Assembly (NCBI RefSeq): GCF_013387455.1
Contig: NZ_VWNC01000002.1
Span: 62,001 to 126,000, forward strand
DNA: 64,000 nucleotides
Direction: 5' to 3'
From: Mariprofundus sp. NF
Lineage (GTDB): Bacteria > Pseudomonadota > Zetaproteobacteria > Mariprofundales > Mariprofundaceae
Shown here: piece by piece, positions 1 through 12,360 of the stretch
How positions within the stretch are numbered: the first letter of the stretch is position 1
How the letters are laid out: every line of letters starts with the position of its first letter
Program-made: the position numbers and the translations under genes
The notes under the pieces: model-generated
Told to the model about the DNA's origin: nothing
Database searches by the model: none
The model's input: only the letters and a program-made list of their open reading frames with translations

Positions 1-114
1 ACAACCTGTAGCTGTATCCCAGATGCGCTCAGCCAAGGCATGAGAAGCGACGTTTAGTACAACTAAATGAGCGCCGAACAACGCTGGATGAGCGTATTTG
101 GGGTGCAGCAGCAA

Positions 115-2052
<1,938 letters not shown>

Positions 2053-2115
2053 CTATACAGAAAACCATTGCAAGAGTGAGGATGGACTTTTGCCGAGAAC
2101 TGCTAGAATAGCCCC

Positions 2116-3072
2116 ATGACAATGAATATCCCCCGTTTATCCGCATCCACTGCCGACAGACTGCTGCAGGGTTTTGTAACCGCCTCACGCAGCCGCTGGG
2201 CAGTTCTAAAAGCCTCCGGCCCTACCCTGCGCGACTATCTGCAAGGCCAGATCACACAGGATATTAAAAAACTCACACCCGAATCCGGTATTCACGCCTG
2301 CCTGCTCTCACCCCAAGGCAAAGCAGTCAGTGAGCTCTATATTTTTGAGGGATTTAATAGCGAACTGATTCTTCTTACCCCCACCTCCCATGCCGTGAGC
2401 ACCGTAGAACGCCTTCGCCGTTTTGCGCTCGGCCACCAGCTGCGCATCGGTGTGGTTGATAGCCTGGCCATCTGTTCCACACAGGGGGCCAATGCCGCAG
2501 AAATCCTGAGCAGTTTCGATCTGTCAGAACCAGCCGATCAATGGCTGGCAAGTAGCCGAAGCAGCTTAGATGACACTATTGCAGTGGTGATGCCCGAGCG
2601 TCCGCGTGGTTTCTGGATTATCAGCAGCAGAGAGAACATCGATAAAATCCTCAGCCAGCATCAACAGATGGACGAAGATGAGTTTGAGGCGATGCGCATT
2701 ATTCGCGGCTTCCCCGATTTCGGCAGAGAGTGGGATGAGTCGGTGCATCCGCTCAATGCCAATCTGATCGAGTTTGATGGCGTATCTTTTGATAAAGGGT
2801 GTTATGTCGGCCAGGAGATTACCGCCCGCATGAACTGGCGCGGCGGCATCAAGAAAAAGCTCTATCGCGTCGCCATTGAAGGGGAACCGGCAACACTGCC
2901 CTGCCCTGTTCTGACCACCGCAAAGATCGGCGAACTCAAATCAGCCGCCATTGATCATGAGAACAACTTTGTCGGTATTGCACTACTGCCGATTGAAATC
3001 GCCGAATCAGATACCGCACTTTCACTTGATGATGGTAGTGTGGTGAAAATCCTGGAGGCCTGTCATGCCTGA
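2116..3072 (+). CDS. ygfZ: Folate-binding Fe-S maintenance protein YgfZ
   Basis: GcvT-like, tetrahydrofolate-dependent protein that supports assembly or repair of certain iron-sulfur enzymes such as MiaB-type radical SAM proteins. The diagnostic motif KGCYVGQEITARM is present around residues 226-240, including its conserved cysteine. The length of 318 residues is normal. A TAGAAT hexamer lies at 2104-2109, only a few bases before the ATG, so the transcript could be nearly leaderless; a second ATG follows two codons later. The 3' end overlaps the next gene by 8 bases, indicating translational coupling. The placement beside thiC, itself an Fe-S enzyme, is suggestive but is not evidence of a shared role. 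Confidence 0.93.
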   Translation: MTMNIPRLSASTADRLLQGFVTASRSRWAVLKASGPTLRDYLQGQITQDIKKLTPESGIHACLLSPQGKAVSELYIFEGFNSELILLTPTSHAVSTVERLRRFALGHQLRIGVVDSLAICSTQGANAAEILSSFDLSEPADQWLASSRSSLDDTIAVVMPERPRGFWIISSRENIDKILSQHQQMDEDEFEAMRIIRGFPDFGREWDESVHPLNANLIEFDGVSFDKGCYVGQEITARMNWRGGIKKKLYRVAIEGEPATLPCPVLTTAKIGELKSAAIDHENNFVGIALLPIEIAESDTALSLDDGSVVKILEACHA

Positions 3073-3337
3073 CACCCAATCCGCATTTATCTGGTACCAC
3101 ACCGACAATCTCAATATGGCCGAGATGAAAGCGTGGCTGGCGCTGGTCAAAGAGCAGACCGGTGCCAAATGTAAACTCTATGTACGCCGCAAAGAGGGTA
3201 AAACCACCTTCATGGAGACCTATGCCAATGTCTCCGAAGCCACCACCATTGCCATTGAAGGCTTGGCTGCCGCCCATCCACTATTTGAAGGCATCGACCG
3301 TCGCGCCGAAAGCTTCCTGAGAATCGACAAGCTCTAA
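3065..3337 (+). CDS. DUF4936 family protein
   Basis: Small 90-residue cytosolic protein with no signal peptide or membrane segment, resembling the DUF4936 family, whose members often sit next to ygfZ in proteobacteria. It begins with an aromatic segment (FIWYHTD), has a basic patch (LYVRRKEGKTTFMETY) and ends in RRAESFLRIDKL. It overlaps ygfZ by 8 bases (ATG at 3065, ygfZ stop at 3070-3072), so the two are almost certainly co-translated. That context suggests a helper of YgfZ or a related one-carbon or Fe-S task, but no biochemical function can be read from the sequence. Confidence 0.75.
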   Translation: MPDTQSAFIWYHTDNLNMAEMKAWLALVKEQTGAKCKLYVRRKEGKTTFMETYANVSEATTIAIEGLAAAHPLFEGIDRRAESFLRIDKL

Positions 3338-3390
3338 GCTTTCAACACCTCAAACGGTTCAAGCTCGTGACTACTCACCATCCAAATCAC

Positions 3391-5970
3391 CTATATCAGA
3401 TATGAATCCGGCCCGGGAGTGGCTTTATCCTGCACTGCAATAACTCCTTCATCGCTTACAATCCTGTTCCTGCCTGATTCCTTGGCCTGATAGAGATGCT
3501 TATCAGCCAGCGCAATCAACTGATCACTGCTCTCCTCGCCTCCGGGATGTGCTGTAGCAATTCCGAGACTCAAGGTTACCTGTCCGGAAACCGGTGAAGC
3601 AGCATGCAGTATTTTTTCCTCCAACAGATGGTTCATAATCTTTCTGGCGATTGGAATGCTCCCCTCCAGCGCAGTATCCGGAAGAATGCAGACAAACTCT
3701 TCTCCGCCATAACGAGCCACCATATCTGTTGGGCGCTGCAGACTCTTCCTGATCACGTTTGCCACCTTAATCAGGCAGTCATCACCAGCCTGATGACCAT
3801 AGTGATCGTTATACAGCTTGAAATGATCAATATCGATCATAAACAGTGATATCGGTGTTTTGTAACGTTCTGCCCTGCGCCACTCCTGCTCCAGATATTC
3901 ATCAAAGCGCCGTCTGTTGGGGATTTGTAACAGTCCATCCATGCTCGCCAGATTCTCCAGCGCCTGCTCTGCGGCTCGCCGCGCCACCTGCTCCTGACGG
4001 GCAACAACGATCTGGCTACAGGCAGCAATCAATGGTTCCATATAATCGAGTAGAGCCTGATCAAAGCCCCCTTTGCGATTGGCTAAACCGATCTCGCCTA
4101 CAATCCGACCACCGGAATAGATTGGCATGCCAAGAAATGCATCAATAGATGGATGTCCGTCCGGCAGTCCACCATGTCTTGGGTCATGGCGTGGATCATC
4201 ACTGATTACTGCTTTGCCACTGGTTATCACCTTGCCTAAAAGATTGTCGAGTTTCCGGAACTCAAAGCCTCTCTTGCGAATGGCATCATAAAGATCCTGT
4301 GTCTTTTTATCCCAGGAGAGATCAGTTATGGCATAGATCTTAAGATAAGGTTTCGTATCCGGATCAATAAGGACCTCACCGATAAAGCCATACTCACTCT
4401 CGCTCAGGGCTATGATATCATCCAAGAGATCACTGTAGAGCGCAAATGGTTCACTATAGGAGATAAATCTCGATTCCATGCGCTCAATGGTTTCAATAAT
4501 CAGACTGCTACGTAGCAGTGCCTCCTCGCTACGCTTGCGTTCTGTAATATCCTGAACTGTACCGATGGAGCGAACAGGCGCGCCTTGATCGTCATACAGG
4601 GTCTCGCCATGCTCATGCACCCATTTCAACGATCCATCCTGCATCAGCAGACGATGTTCGATCTCATAGGGTGTTCTGTTCTCTACTGAATCCCTGTAGA
4701 CCCTGTTTACCTTTTCACGATCATCTGGATGTATGGTGGCCAGAAACGCCTCGTATGAAGCTTCAAACCCCTCCGGATCGATTGCAAAGATTCTAAAGAT
4801 TTCCGGGCTCCAGAATAGTTTGTTATTGCTCAGATCCAGATCCCAGTTTCCGACATGGGAGATACGTTGCGCTTTATTCAAGCTCTCTTCACTGTTAAGC
4901 AGCGCTATTTCATCCTGCCTGCGCCGAAGCTTGGCTTTTGCCAGCAGCCATGAGCCAACCGCCAGTAGTGAGATAAACAGGATTGAAAGTTGTAGCAGAT
5001 AATCTGCAAGGCGCTCTGATTTAGCCAGGAGTTCCGATTCTGGGATTTGGGATACAATTTTCCATTTGTATAACTCAGACCCGATGCGTTTGCTGCTTGG
5101 CATAAATGCTTCGGCTGATCCGGTGCTGGACTTCCACCCTTCCCTCAAGGGGTAGACCGTGTCGAAGGTGTACACCCCTTTTTCGCTCTGAAACTGACCC
5201 GCATCAGAAGCCATAATCTGCTTCCAAGCTTGTGGATAGAGCCGTGCAAATGTTTGATCTTTTTTTTCAGGGTACATAAATCCCCACTCATTCTCAGGGG
5301 ATGCACCATGAAGCCAGAAACCTTCAGCGTTTAGCAGGTGGCTGTGATCAGGATTATCTGAGTGGCTGCGAGCAAAACGATCGAGAAGATTATCACCAAG
5401 ATAATTGAGCATAATCATACCATGCAAATTCCCTTCACCATCAAATACAGGTGTGCCAAAACGGATCATTGGCTTGAGTGGCTGTTCGATTTTACCATGT
5501 TCGACATTCAAGTCGAAGGGGGAGATGAACACCTCACCACGAGCCAGGCTGATGCTATCCTGAAAGTAATAACGCTCCCTCTTATTCTGCAATTTATCAT
5601 CTGCCACAACAGTGGGATTGCCACCATTATAATTGATGCGCACTCGCTCCATACCGGCTTTATCGATAAAGCGGACCTGATCATAGACCCTTTTCTTACT
5701 TGAAAATTCCAGATAATGTCTGGAGAGGTGCTGCCAATCCTGCGCTCCAACGACATCATGAAACTCTGCCTGGTGGGCTAAAAACAGAAGGTCAGAGACA
5801 ACATGGCTAAAGTCGCGGGTGATGGTCTCTTTTTGCAGCTCTATCAATCCGGATTCATGCTCCTTCATGAGCTGTTGTTCGGACAAGTTTTCACTGCTGT
5901 AGAATGTCCACATAACCAGAGCGACAATCAACGTTGAGGGCAGGAAAAGAGCACAGAAATAACGCAGCAT
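3391..5970 (-). CDS. Membrane sensor diguanylate cyclase (PAS-GAF-GGDEF)
   Basis: Predicted inner-membrane enzyme making cyclic di-GMP from two GTP. Order in the 859 residues: a transmembrane helix at about 5-25, a roughly 300-residue periplasmic sensor region of Cache-like character, a second helix near 330-350, a PAS domain at about 370-490 ending in the usual [12 protein letters not shown] linker, a GAF domain at about 500-660, and a C-terminal GGDEF domain with an intact RYGGEEF active-site loop. No EAL domain is present, so synthesis rather than degradation is expected. The PAS domain closely resembles that of the hybrid kinase at 8697-11336 (same GNWxxD, HPDDR and IEHR positions). The signal is unknown. 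It is monocistronic, convergent with the ygfZ unit, and no strong ribosome binding site precedes its ATG. Confidence 0.93.
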   Translation of the reverse strand: MLRYFCALFLPSTLIVALVMWTFYSSENLSEQQLMKEHESGLIELQKETITRDFSHVVSDLLFLAHQAEFHDVVGAQDWQHLSRHYLEFSSKKRVYDQVRFIDKAGMERVRINYNGGNPTVVADDKLQNKRERYYFQDSISLARGEVFISPFDLNVEHGKIEQPLKPMIRFGTPVFDGEGNLHGMIMLNYLGDNLLDRFARSHSDNPDHSHLLNAEGFWLHGASPENEWGFMYPEKKDQTFARLYPQAWKQIMASDAGQFQSEKGVYTFDTVYPLREGWKSSTGSAEAFMPSSKRIGSELYKWKIVSQIPESELLAKSERLADYLLQLSILFISLLAVGSWLLAKAKLRRRQDEIALLNSEESLNKAQRISHVGNWDLDLSNNKLFWSPEIFRIFAIDPEGFEASYEAFLATIHPDDREKVNRVYRDSVENRTPYEIEHRLLMQDGSLKWVHEHGETLYDDQGAPVRSIGTVQDITERKRSEEALLRSSLIIETIERMESRFISYSEPFALYSDLLDDIIALSESEYGFIGEVLIDPDTKPYLKIYAITDLSWDKKTQDLYDAIRKRGFEFRKLDNLLGKVITSGKAVISDDPRHDPRHGGLPDGHPSIDAFLGMPIYSGGRIVGEIGLANRKGGFDQALLDYMEPLIAACSQIVVARQEQVARRAAEQALENLASMDGLLQIPNRRRFDEYLEQEWRRAERYKTPISLFMIDIDHFKLYNDHYGHQAGDDCLIKVANVIRKSLQRPTDMVARYGGEEFVCILPDTALEGSIPIARKIMNHLLEEKILHAASPVSGQVTLSLGIATAHPGGEESSDQLIALADKHLYQAKESGRNRIVSDEGVIAVQDKATPGPDSYLI

Positions 5971-6290
5971 TTAGTATTGATGCCTACAGTAGAAATTTGA
6001 CCCGCTTATTCTCTTTTTTCTCATCGCTATTACCTCGTAAAAGACGATAGGTGAACAGATCATAGTCTTGTGTCTATGGACTATAGATTAAATCTGTAGG
6101 CAATGCATTTCTTTTGCTAGTGAGTAAAAGCCTGCAAGTGACGACTTTTGATTGAAAAAAGTATCCAAACTCCCCTCTTAAAATTGAACTCATCGCACTG
6201 CTCTTTCAGAAAGATCGGGCGAAACCGACCTGGTTCTTCACCAACAGATAAGGAGTACCACCAGCAGCGGGTTTTGATTAGGGTTCCCGC
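5971..6290. other. Intergenic region between two divergent genes
   Basis: These 320 bases separate the diguanylate cyclase (leftward) from dapE (rightward) and must hold both promoters. The part near 6000-6110 is AT-rich. The long antisense reading frame that enters from dapE is a shadow. I see no clear operator, riboswitch or RNA gene. Confidence 0.5.
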
Positions 6291-7415
6291 ATGTCTGAAA
6301 TAGCTACGAATATTGCCGTTAAACTGATCCAGCGCGAATCGGTTACGCCTGATGATGGCGGTTGCCAGAACTACATTAAAACACTGCTGGCTCCGCTCGG
6401 CTTTGTGCGCACCTCTGTGGATGCAGGCGGCGTGACCAACAGCATCTACACCCGTCAGGGCGAGCTTAAAGGTACGCTGGCATTTGCCGGGCATACCGAT
6501 GTGGTGCCAACCGGCCCTGTTGAGAAGTGGGAACATGCACCATTCTCCGGTGAGATTATTGATGGCACCCTGCATGGTCGTGGCGCACAGGATATGAAGG
6601 GGGCGGTGGCCTGCTGGATTGCTGCTGTTGGCAAGCTCTGCGCTGAGTACACCCCTCTGCCAACCATTCAGCTGTTGATCACCTCCGATGAGGAGGGTGA
6701 ATCAATTGATGGCACCATCCGCATGATGGAATATATGCAGGCAAACGATTTACTGCCCGATGCATGTATTGTCGGTGAGCCATCTTGTTCGCAAAAGGTG
6801 GGCGATACGATCCGTCGTGGCCGTCGTGGCGTGGTACAGATCAAAATCACCTTCCACGGCAAACAGGGACACTCCGCCTACCCGCAGGATGCTGATAATG
6901 CCATTCACCATGCAGCACCAGCTCTGGCGCGCATTGCCGATATTGATTGGGGAGAAGCGGCTGTTGGATTCCCGCCAACCAGCTGCCAGATTACCAATGT
7001 GAACGGTGGCACCGGTGCGACCAATGTGATTCCCGGTTTTTGTGAAGCACTGATCGATATCCGCTATAACCCGGCCAACAATTTTGATGGCATCAAAGCC
7101 ACCATTGAAGCGGCCTGCGCTAATTGTGATGTGACCTTTGAATTTGATCATTCAGCCACGGCATTTTCGACTGCCGATGGCCCGTTCCTCGATCTGGTTT
7201 GTAGCAGTATTAAAAACGTAACTGGCATCGATACGCTGCGCGATACCGGCGGAGGCACATCCGATGGCCGTTTTCTTGCTGCTGCAGGTGTACCTGTCGT
7301 GGAGCTTGGCACAACCAACAGTTCGATTCATCAGATTGGCGAGCAGGTTGCGGTGAGTGAGCTTGCAACGCTGACTGAGATTTACAGCGATATTATAGAA
7401 AATTTTGAGGTTTAA
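6291..7415 (+). CDS. dapE: Succinyl-diaminopimelate desuccinylase
   Basis: Zinc/cobalt M20-family hydrolase that removes succinate from N-succinyl-LL-diaminopimelate in the lysine and peptidoglycan precursor pathway. The 374 residues align well with DapE. Metal-site landmarks are AFAGHTDVVPTG (His, Asp), GRGAQDMKG (Asp), TSDEEGE (catalytic Glu) and VGEPSCS; the dimerisation lid region HGKQGHSAYPQDADN follows, and the C-terminal metal His lies in NSSIHQIGE. It is the first gene of a dapE-queF-dapF operon. Its ATG has only a weak Shine-Dalgarno sequence. Confidence 0.96.
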   Translation: MSEIATNIAVKLIQRESVTPDDGGCQNYIKTLLAPLGFVRTSVDAGGVTNSIYTRQGELKGTLAFAGHTDVVPTGPVEKWEHAPFSGEIIDGTLHGRGAQDMKGAVACWIAAVGKLCAEYTPLPTIQLLITSDEEGESIDGTIRMMEYMQANDLLPDACIVGEPSCSQKVGDTIRRGRRGVVQIKITFHGKQGHSAYPQDADNAIHHAAPALARIADIDWGEAAVGFPPTSCQITNVNGGTGATNVIPGFCEALIDIRYNPANNFDGIKATIEAACANCDVTFEFDHSATAFSTADGPFLDLVCSSIKNVTGIDTLRDTGGGTSDGRFLAAAGVPVVELGTTNSSIHQIGEQVAVSELATLTEIYSDIIENFEV

Positions 7416-7418
7416 GAG

Positions 7419-7793
7419 ATGAGTGAAAAACTTGGCGCTGTCATCAACAAGCCAACCCGCTACTTGGAGACATTTGAGAATCCGAATCCTGAGCGCGACT
7501 ACCATATCCGCATCGATTCGCCGGAGTTCACCTGCCTCTGCCCGAAAACAGGCCAGCCGGATTTTGCTGAGATCAAACTCGACTACATTCCGGATAACCT
7601 CTGTGTAGAGCTGAAATCACTGAAACTCTACTACTGGAGCTTCCGCGATGAGGGCCACTTCCACGAGAAGGTGACCAATATGATCGCCAATGATCTGATC
7701 AAGCTGCTTGATCCACGTCAGATCAAAGTGACCGCCGTATTTAATGTGCGCGGTGGTGTCTATACCACGATTGAAGTCGAACATAGCAAATGA
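7419..7793 (+). CDS. queF: NADPH-dependent preQ0 reductase (short QueF)
   Basis: Reduces the nitrile of 7-cyano-7-deazaguanine (preQ0) to preQ1, the last free-base step of queuosine tRNA modification. The 124-residue size is that of the unimodular QueF type. The nucleophilic cysteine lies in [13 protein letters not shown], followed by the NADPH-binding [20 protein letters not shown] segment in shortened form (ELKSLKLY, then EGHFHE). It starts 3 bases after dapE and overlaps dapF by 4 bases, so it is embedded in a lysine/peptidoglycan operon although the pathways are unrelated. Confidence 0.95.
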   Translation: MSEKLGAVINKPTRYLETFENPNPERDYHIRIDSPEFTCLCPKTGQPDFAEIKLDYIPDNLCVELKSLKLYYWSFRDEGHFHEKVTNMIANDLIKLLDPRQIKVTAVFNVRGGVYTTIEVEHSK

Positions 7794-8506
7794 GCGCCAA
7801 CCTCCCCTTCACCAAAATGCAGGCACAGGGCAACGACTTTATCGTGCTCAACGGCCTGAGTTGCGAGATTCCAGAACTCTCCGAGGAGTTTGTACGTAGG
7901 ATTACCGAACGCCGTTTCGGCATCGGCTGTGACCAGCTTCTGGTTCTGCAGGCCAGTGATCATGCAGATGCAGCTATTCGTATCTTTAACAATGATGGCA
8001 CTGAGGCCGCCAACTGCGGCAATGGCCTGCGCTGTGTCGGTGAACTACTGATCAATGAGTCTGGCAAAGAGAGCGTCTCCATTGCACTCGCAGATCGCAC
8101 TGTTAGCGCATCACGCGGTGAGAGTGGTATTCGCGTTGAGATGGGGCCGGCAACGGTTACCGATCAGACAGAGGCGCATGTTGATATCGAAATCGGTAAT
8201 GAACATCGTGTATTCTTTGAAGCGATTGAAGCCTTCCCAACTGATCGCAATGTTGAGATTGTTACCGGCCAGATCGCCGATCATGTCTACATCGATATTA
8301 TTGAACGCGGTGCAGGCCACACACCGGCATGCGGTAGTGGCGCCTGTGCGACTGCGGCAGCAATCTGGACCACTGAGGGTGAAACACGCCCGCTGAAGAT
8401 TGAAATGCCCGGTGGTGAGGTGATTGTTTCAGGCTCTATCGACAACATCATGCTCGAAGGCGAAGTCACTAAAACGTTTGAGGGTCTATTTTCTATCGCT
8501 GACTAA
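7790..8506 (+). CDS. dapF: Diaminopimelate epimerase
   Basis: Cofactor-independent racemase that converts LL- to meso-diaminopimelate for lysine and cell-wall synthesis. Both catalytic cysteine loops are present: [10 protein letters not shown] in the N-terminal half and [10 protein letters not shown] in the C-terminal half, as is the [13 protein letters not shown] opening. At 238 residues it is shorter than the common 270-280, with loops trimmed rather than ends missing. The ATGA overlap with queF couples their translation. With dapE two genes upstream, the operon supplies two steps of the succinylase branch. Confidence 0.95.
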   Translation: MSANLPFTKMQAQGNDFIVLNGLSCEIPELSEEFVRRITERRFGIGCDQLLVLQASDHADAAIRIFNNDGTEAANCGNGLRCVGELLINESGKESVSIALADRTVSASRGESGIRVEMGPATVTDQTEAHVDIEIGNEHRVFFEAIEAFPTDRNVEIVTGQIADHVYIDIIERGAGHTPACGSGACATAAAIWTTEGETRPLKIEMPGGEVIVSGSIDNIMLEGEVTKTFEGLFSIAD

Positions 8507-8577
8507 AACAGGTGCAATTGATGCTTGCATCCGCGCGTCTTTGAACCATAATCCGCCCCGTTCCGAAAGGGGCACTT

Positions 8578-8653
8578 GGGCAGGTAGCTCAGTCGGTAGA
8601 GCAGTGGACTGAAAATCCACGTGTCGGGGGTTCGATTCCCTCCCTGCCCACCA
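8578..8653 (+). tRNA. tRNA-Phe (anticodon GAA)
   Basis: The 76-nucleotide cloverleaf has acceptor stem GGGCAGG/CCTGCCC (8578-8584 with 8643-8649), discriminator A and an encoded CCA at 8651-8653. The D arm is GCTC...GAGC. The anticodon stem GTGGA/TCCAC encloses loop CTGAAAA with anticodon GAA at 8611-8613. The T loop is TTCGATT. It is followed within 5 bases by an intrinsic terminator. Confidence 0.98.
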
Positions 8654-8657
8654 CATG

Positions 8658-8692
8658 AAAAGGAGTTGCGATTTTCGCAGCTCCTTTTTTAT
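8658..8692 (+). terminator. Intrinsic terminator after tRNA-Phe
   Basis: Hairpin arms AAAAGGAGTTGCG and CGCAGCTCCTTTT (one G-T wobble) enclose a 5-base loop and run into a T tract. It ends the tRNA transcript. The convergent kinase gene stops at 8697, so on the other strand it may act as a weaker terminator. Confidence 0.85.
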
Positions 8693-8696
8693 TGCA

Positions 8697-11336
8697 TCAT
8701 GTTTTATTGCCGTTGATCAAGCTGCGCAGCAACTGGCTTAACTCACCCACATCGTAAGGCTTTGCCAACAGCCTGCTGTTTGCCACAGAACCATCAACCA
8801 GTCCGGTCTTCTCTTCGCTGTAACCGGACACAAAAATAACGGGCAGATCACCGCCCAGCGTCCGGATATGGCGTACCGCTTCAATGCCGCTCATCTTCGG
8901 CATCACAACATCTGAAATGATAATATCAAGCCGTTCACGGTTGGCATTAAACAGCTCAACAGCCTGCTCCCCATCTACCGCTTCAATCACCTGATAACCC
9001 AGTTCACTCAAAACCTCTGCCGATGATTGTCTCATATCATGGTGATCATCCACCAGAAGGATTGTCTCCCCCTCCCCTTTCGCCACATCATCAATCAGCT
9101 CATCGCCTTGCGGCACTCCGGTCTCACTGCAGATGGGCAGGTAAATTTTAAACTCACACCCCTCGCCCTGTTTGCTCGACACCTCAATCACACCACCGTG
9201 ATTGTGAATCGCGCCGTAAGCCATCGAGAGACCAAGACCAGTACCTTTGCCCACCTCTTTGGTAGTAAAGAATGGTTCAAAGATATTCTCCAGAATCCTG
9301 GCCGGAATGCCGTAGCCGTTATCCCTGATCACCAACAGCGCAAAGACATCACCCTCAAGCTCGGGATGGCGTATACGTAAAAATTCATCTGCCGGAGATA
9401 ACTGCAGAGAACAGCTGATCAGGGGGCGCTCTACCTGAGAGACAGCATCGTAGGCATTATTCAGAAGATTCAGTATCACCTGTTCCAGCAGTGAAATATC
9501 ACCGGCTACTGCAAGGTTCTGATCACTTATCTCACTCCTTATTTCAACATCTTCAGCAAAACCTCTTCTGGCCAGCATCACCGTCTCTTCAACCAGCTCA
9601 TTCATCGAGAAGGTCGTCACAGTGACCGTATCCTTACGGGCAAAGGTCAACAGCTTCTTGATCATATCCGCAGCTCTGCCACCCATCTTTTCAACAGCCT
9701 TAAGCTTATCGAGCACCACTTCGTTATCCTGAGCTGCCCTTCTGGCCAGATAGACATTGCCCTGAATCGCCGCCAGCGTGTTATTGAAATCATGTGCGAT
9801 ACCACCAACCAGGGTACCGATCGCCTCCATCTTCTGGGCATGGCGCAACTGATCTTCAAGGCCTCTCTGCTCAGTAATATCCTGAACCGTGCCTATCATG
9901 CGAACCGCTTTATCACCCTCAAAAATTGCGCCGCCCTCTTCGTGTACAAAACGTTCACTGCCATCAGGAAGAACAATTCTGTGCTCGATACTGTAGGGAA
10001 GCCGCTTCTCGACCGCACCCATGGTTGCCTGATTCACCAGATCACGATCATCAGGATGCACTGCAGCAATAAAGGCATCATAGGAGGCCCCGAACTGCTG
10101 CGGCTGTAGCCCGAAGATGCGGTAGATCTCATCCGACCAAGCCAGATGATTGGACGCAATATCCCAGTGCCAGTTGCCCACTTTTGCCATGCGCTGGGCC
10201 TCTCTGAGCATCTTCTCACTATGCTGCAGCGCCTGTTGCGATGCGATGGCAACATTGGCTAATTGCCGCTGCTCTTCGCCATGCCTGACTGCCGAGAAGA
10301 GCAGAAAGCAGAGCCCTCCTGTCAGCAACAGACCAAAACCGATCACAAGGTATGGCATCAACTGCTTCTGAGCCTCAAAAAAAGCAGGCGCCGGGGTGGC
10401 AATGATCTCCCATGTTTTGCCTGCCACCTTGATCTGCTTGGCATAAACTAAAGGCGTGCCAAGCAGGAGTTGTCGGTCACGGGTTGCAGGTGACTCACCA
10501 TCTCTGGTGCGGGATGCATAAGAAGCCAGATGCTCAGGCGTATCTGCATTAGAGATATCAAAGATATCGAGATCAAGACCTGCCGGTTCAAAATCGGCTG
10601 CACTTCTGGCAAGGATTTCGTAGGGCCTGAAAACACCTGCCACGAAACCCTGCAGCTGCTGATCGGAACCATCTGCCGAGGAGCCCTTGAGTACCGGGAC
10701 AAATATGACAATGGCTGCCTGATCTTTGCTTACTTCGAAAACACCCATAGCAGTGGCGCTTGGTTTGAGCTTTCTGCGTGAAACCTCCAAGGCTGGAGCC
10801 TGCACCGGATCCGAGGCCAGATCATAACCCAGAATTTCTATGGCTGAGTTTGCAGGCTCGCGATAGCGAACCGGGAAATACTCCTCCCTGTCTGATGCAC
10901 GCACCATCCTGCCATCGACCTTCTCTCTGATTTCAACGCCAGCGATGCCCGTCCCCAGCAGGGGCCGCTCAAAACCGGTACGATTTGCATGGCTGATACG
11001 GGGAATCCACTGATAACTCAGTCCGACTTCGCTACCTTCGATCAGATGAGAAACAAAGTGGCGGAACTCTTCGGGAGAGACATAGTCAGATGACTCATAG
11101 AATATCGCCAGGGAGTGCAACTCTTCCACCTTATAATCCAAACGTGTTTGCAACGAGGTTATCCTGTCCACAGATGCTGCTACAAAAGTCCGCTGCTGCC
11201 GCTCAGCCGCCCATTGCGAAGCTGTAACATATAAGATCAACGTCACCACAACACCCACGACAGCCGCAACCATGACAGGCAGCAGATGAGGGCGTCGTCT
11301 ATCTTCGGGTGAAATATTTTCGATTATTTGATCCAC
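8697..11336 (-). CDS. CHASE-PAS hybrid sensor histidine kinase
   Basis: Predicted inner-membrane two-component sensor of 879 residues, with a GTG start at 11336 preceded by GAGGA. Order: TM helix at about 20-40, periplasmic CHASE domain at about 50-310, second TM helix near 325-350, PAS at about 370-490 ending in [10 protein letters not shown], HisKA with phospho-acceptor His515 in GGIAHDFNN, HATPase with DNGYGIP and [11 protein letters not shown], then a C-terminal receiver domain with phospho-acceptor Asp809 in ISDVVMPKM. The CHASE domain implies sensing of a small extracellular molecule. No DNA-binding output regulator is adjacent, so it is an orphan. Its kinase-receiver core is closely similar to that of the 53047-56541 kinase. 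Confidence 0.95.
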   Translation of the reverse strand: MDQIIENISPEDRRRPHLLPVMVAAVVGVVVTLILYVTASQWAAERQQRTFVAASVDRITSLQTRLDYKVEELHSLAIFYESSDYVSPEEFRHFVSHLIEGSEVGLSYQWIPRISHANRTGFERPLLGTGIAGVEIREKVDGRMVRASDREEYFPVRYREPANSAIEILGYDLASDPVQAPALEVSRRKLKPSATAMGVFEVSKDQAAIVIFVPVLKGSSADGSDQQLQGFVAGVFRPYEILARSAADFEPAGLDLDIFDISNADTPEHLASYASRTRDGESPATRDRQLLLGTPLVYAKQIKVAGKTWEIIATPAPAFFEAQKQLMPYLVIGFGLLLTGGLCFLLFSAVRHGEEQRQLANVAIASQQALQHSEKMLREAQRMAKVGNWHWDIASNHLAWSDEIYRIFGLQPQQFGASYDAFIAAVHPDDRDLVNQATMGAVEKRLPYSIEHRIVLPDGSERFVHEEGGAIFEGDKAVRMIGTVQDITEQRGLEDQLRHAQKMEAIGTLVGGIAHDFNNTLAAIQGNVYLARRAAQDNEVVLDKLKAVEKMGGRAADMIKKLLTFARKDTVTVTTFSMNELVEETVMLARRGFAEDVEIRSEISDQNLAVAGDISLLEQVILNLLNNAYDAVSQVERPLISCSLQLSPADEFLRIRHPELEGDVFALLVIRDNGYGIPARILENIFEPFFTTKEVGKGTGLGLSMAYGAIHNHGGVIEVSSKQGEGCEFKIYLPICSETGVPQGDELIDDVAKGEGETILLVDDHHDMRQSSAEVLSELGYQVIEAVDGEQAVELFNANRERLDIIISDVVMPKMSGIEAVRHIRTLGGDLPVIFVSGYSEEKTGLVDGSVANSRLLAKPYDVGELSQLLRSLINGNKT

Positions 11337-11466
11337 GGTTTCCTCATTGCACCGTCATATATAGTTCGCATCCATCAAAATCGGCAAACCGGGGTAACAT
11401 TAGAAAGAAAGAAGCATGCCATAAGCATATGTACTTCCACTTAAACAACTTAGGGTTATTGGCACC

Positions 11467-11510
11467 CATAAAAAAAAAGGAGCCGAGAAAACCTCAGCTC
11501 CTTTTTTTAT
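11467..11510 (-). terminator. Bidirectional intrinsic terminator
   Basis: An AAGGAGCCGAG / CTCAGCTCCTT hairpin (one mismatch) is flanked by an A run on the left and a T run on the right. On the minus strand it ends the outer-membrane protein gene that stops at 11593. It resembles the hairpin after tRNA-Phe at 8658 (shared AAGGAG...CTCCTTTTTT), at the other end of the kinase gene. Confidence 0.75.
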
Positions 11511-11592
11511 CGACTAAATAGTCGGGTTCAGATCTCTGATTTCCTACGCATCAGCTGGATAAAAAAACCTGCTAATCATCAGATCACCAACA

Positions 11593-12189
11593 TCAAAAGG
11601 ATTTATTTACGATGACACTAATGCCTCTCATTGAAGCCTGTGATCCAGGGCCACTGGCATGCTGAACTGCACTCAAATACTCAATCCACTCAATGGCCAA
11701 AGACCCTGTGAGGCGAAACTGGTACTCCAGCCCAAGGCCGTAAGTGACTCCCGTTTTCCAGGGTACGTGGTTAATACCGCCACTACTTTTGATCGCCTCA
11801 TACTTGACTGCAGTACCACCAAAAATACCATATACCTTAAGCTGATCCGATACTGGAAACTGTGGCTTGAGAAGGTATGAGAAGAAAGCATCAGCTCTAA
11901 CCTTTAAAGATTCTGGAGGTATATTGGCAGGAAAACTCGCACTACCACCTCCTGTCAAACCACCACGAAGCTCAGCTCCTATATATTTTTTATATTGAAC
12001 TCCGGCGTTAAGGAAAGTACCCCAAGTTGATTGATTCATGCCAATATTACTCGTTGCTCTGTTTTCGGTATACTTCAGATGAAACAACCCGGTACCAAGC
12101 CCGATATAGGGTTTTAAATCATTTGCAGAGGCGACAGAGATGCAGCCCAGAAAACACACCATCAGAAGACTAAACCACACTTTTTTCAA
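11593..12189 (-). CDS. Outer-membrane beta-barrel protein
   Basis: A 198-residue exported protein. A cleavable signal peptide (hydrophobic FSLLMVCFLGCISVASA) is followed by alternating beta-strand segments such as YIGLGTGLFHLKYT, YIGAELRGG and GVTYGLGLEYQF. It ends in phenylalanine (VNKSF), the typical outer-membrane assembly signal. The pattern fits the OmpA-like/opacity-antigen group of 8-stranded barrels; no periplasmic OmpA domain is present. The start appears to be TTG at 12189 behind a GGAAAGG site, which is unusual. It is a single gene with its own terminator, divergent from the methyltransferase gene. Function beyond a surface barrel is not readable. Confidence 0.8.
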   Translation of the reverse strand: MKKVWFSLLMVCFLGCISVASANDLKPYIGLGTGLFHLKYTENRATSNIGMNQSTWGTFLNAGVQYKKYIGAELRGGLTGGGSASFPANIPPESLKVRADAFFSYLLKPQFPVSDQLKVYGIFGGTAVKYEAIKSSGGINHVPWKTGVTYGLGLEYQFRLTGSLAIEWIEYLSAVQHASGPGSQASMRGISVIVNKSF

Positions 12190-12360
12190 TGCCTTTCCCC
12201 CTCACTTCCGATCTACTGCCCCAGCAGTCGTGCATAGTTATAAATAGCACGACCAATTTTGACAAGCTAAACCTATCAAAAACAGCTGATGCACGACACT
12301 TTTTGCCGCAACAGTGCAACCGGCATAGACATCGCCTGATGCACTTTCTACATTGCCCCT

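Noticed and set aside
1-114. Possible gene fragment at the left edge
   Set aside because: Short open frames exist, but no family, start signal or clear terminator can be supported in the 114 bases beyond thiC.
6117-6575. 152-codon minus-strand frame between the cyclase and dapE
   Set aside because: Half of it is antisense to dapE and the remainder shows no start signal or family similarity.
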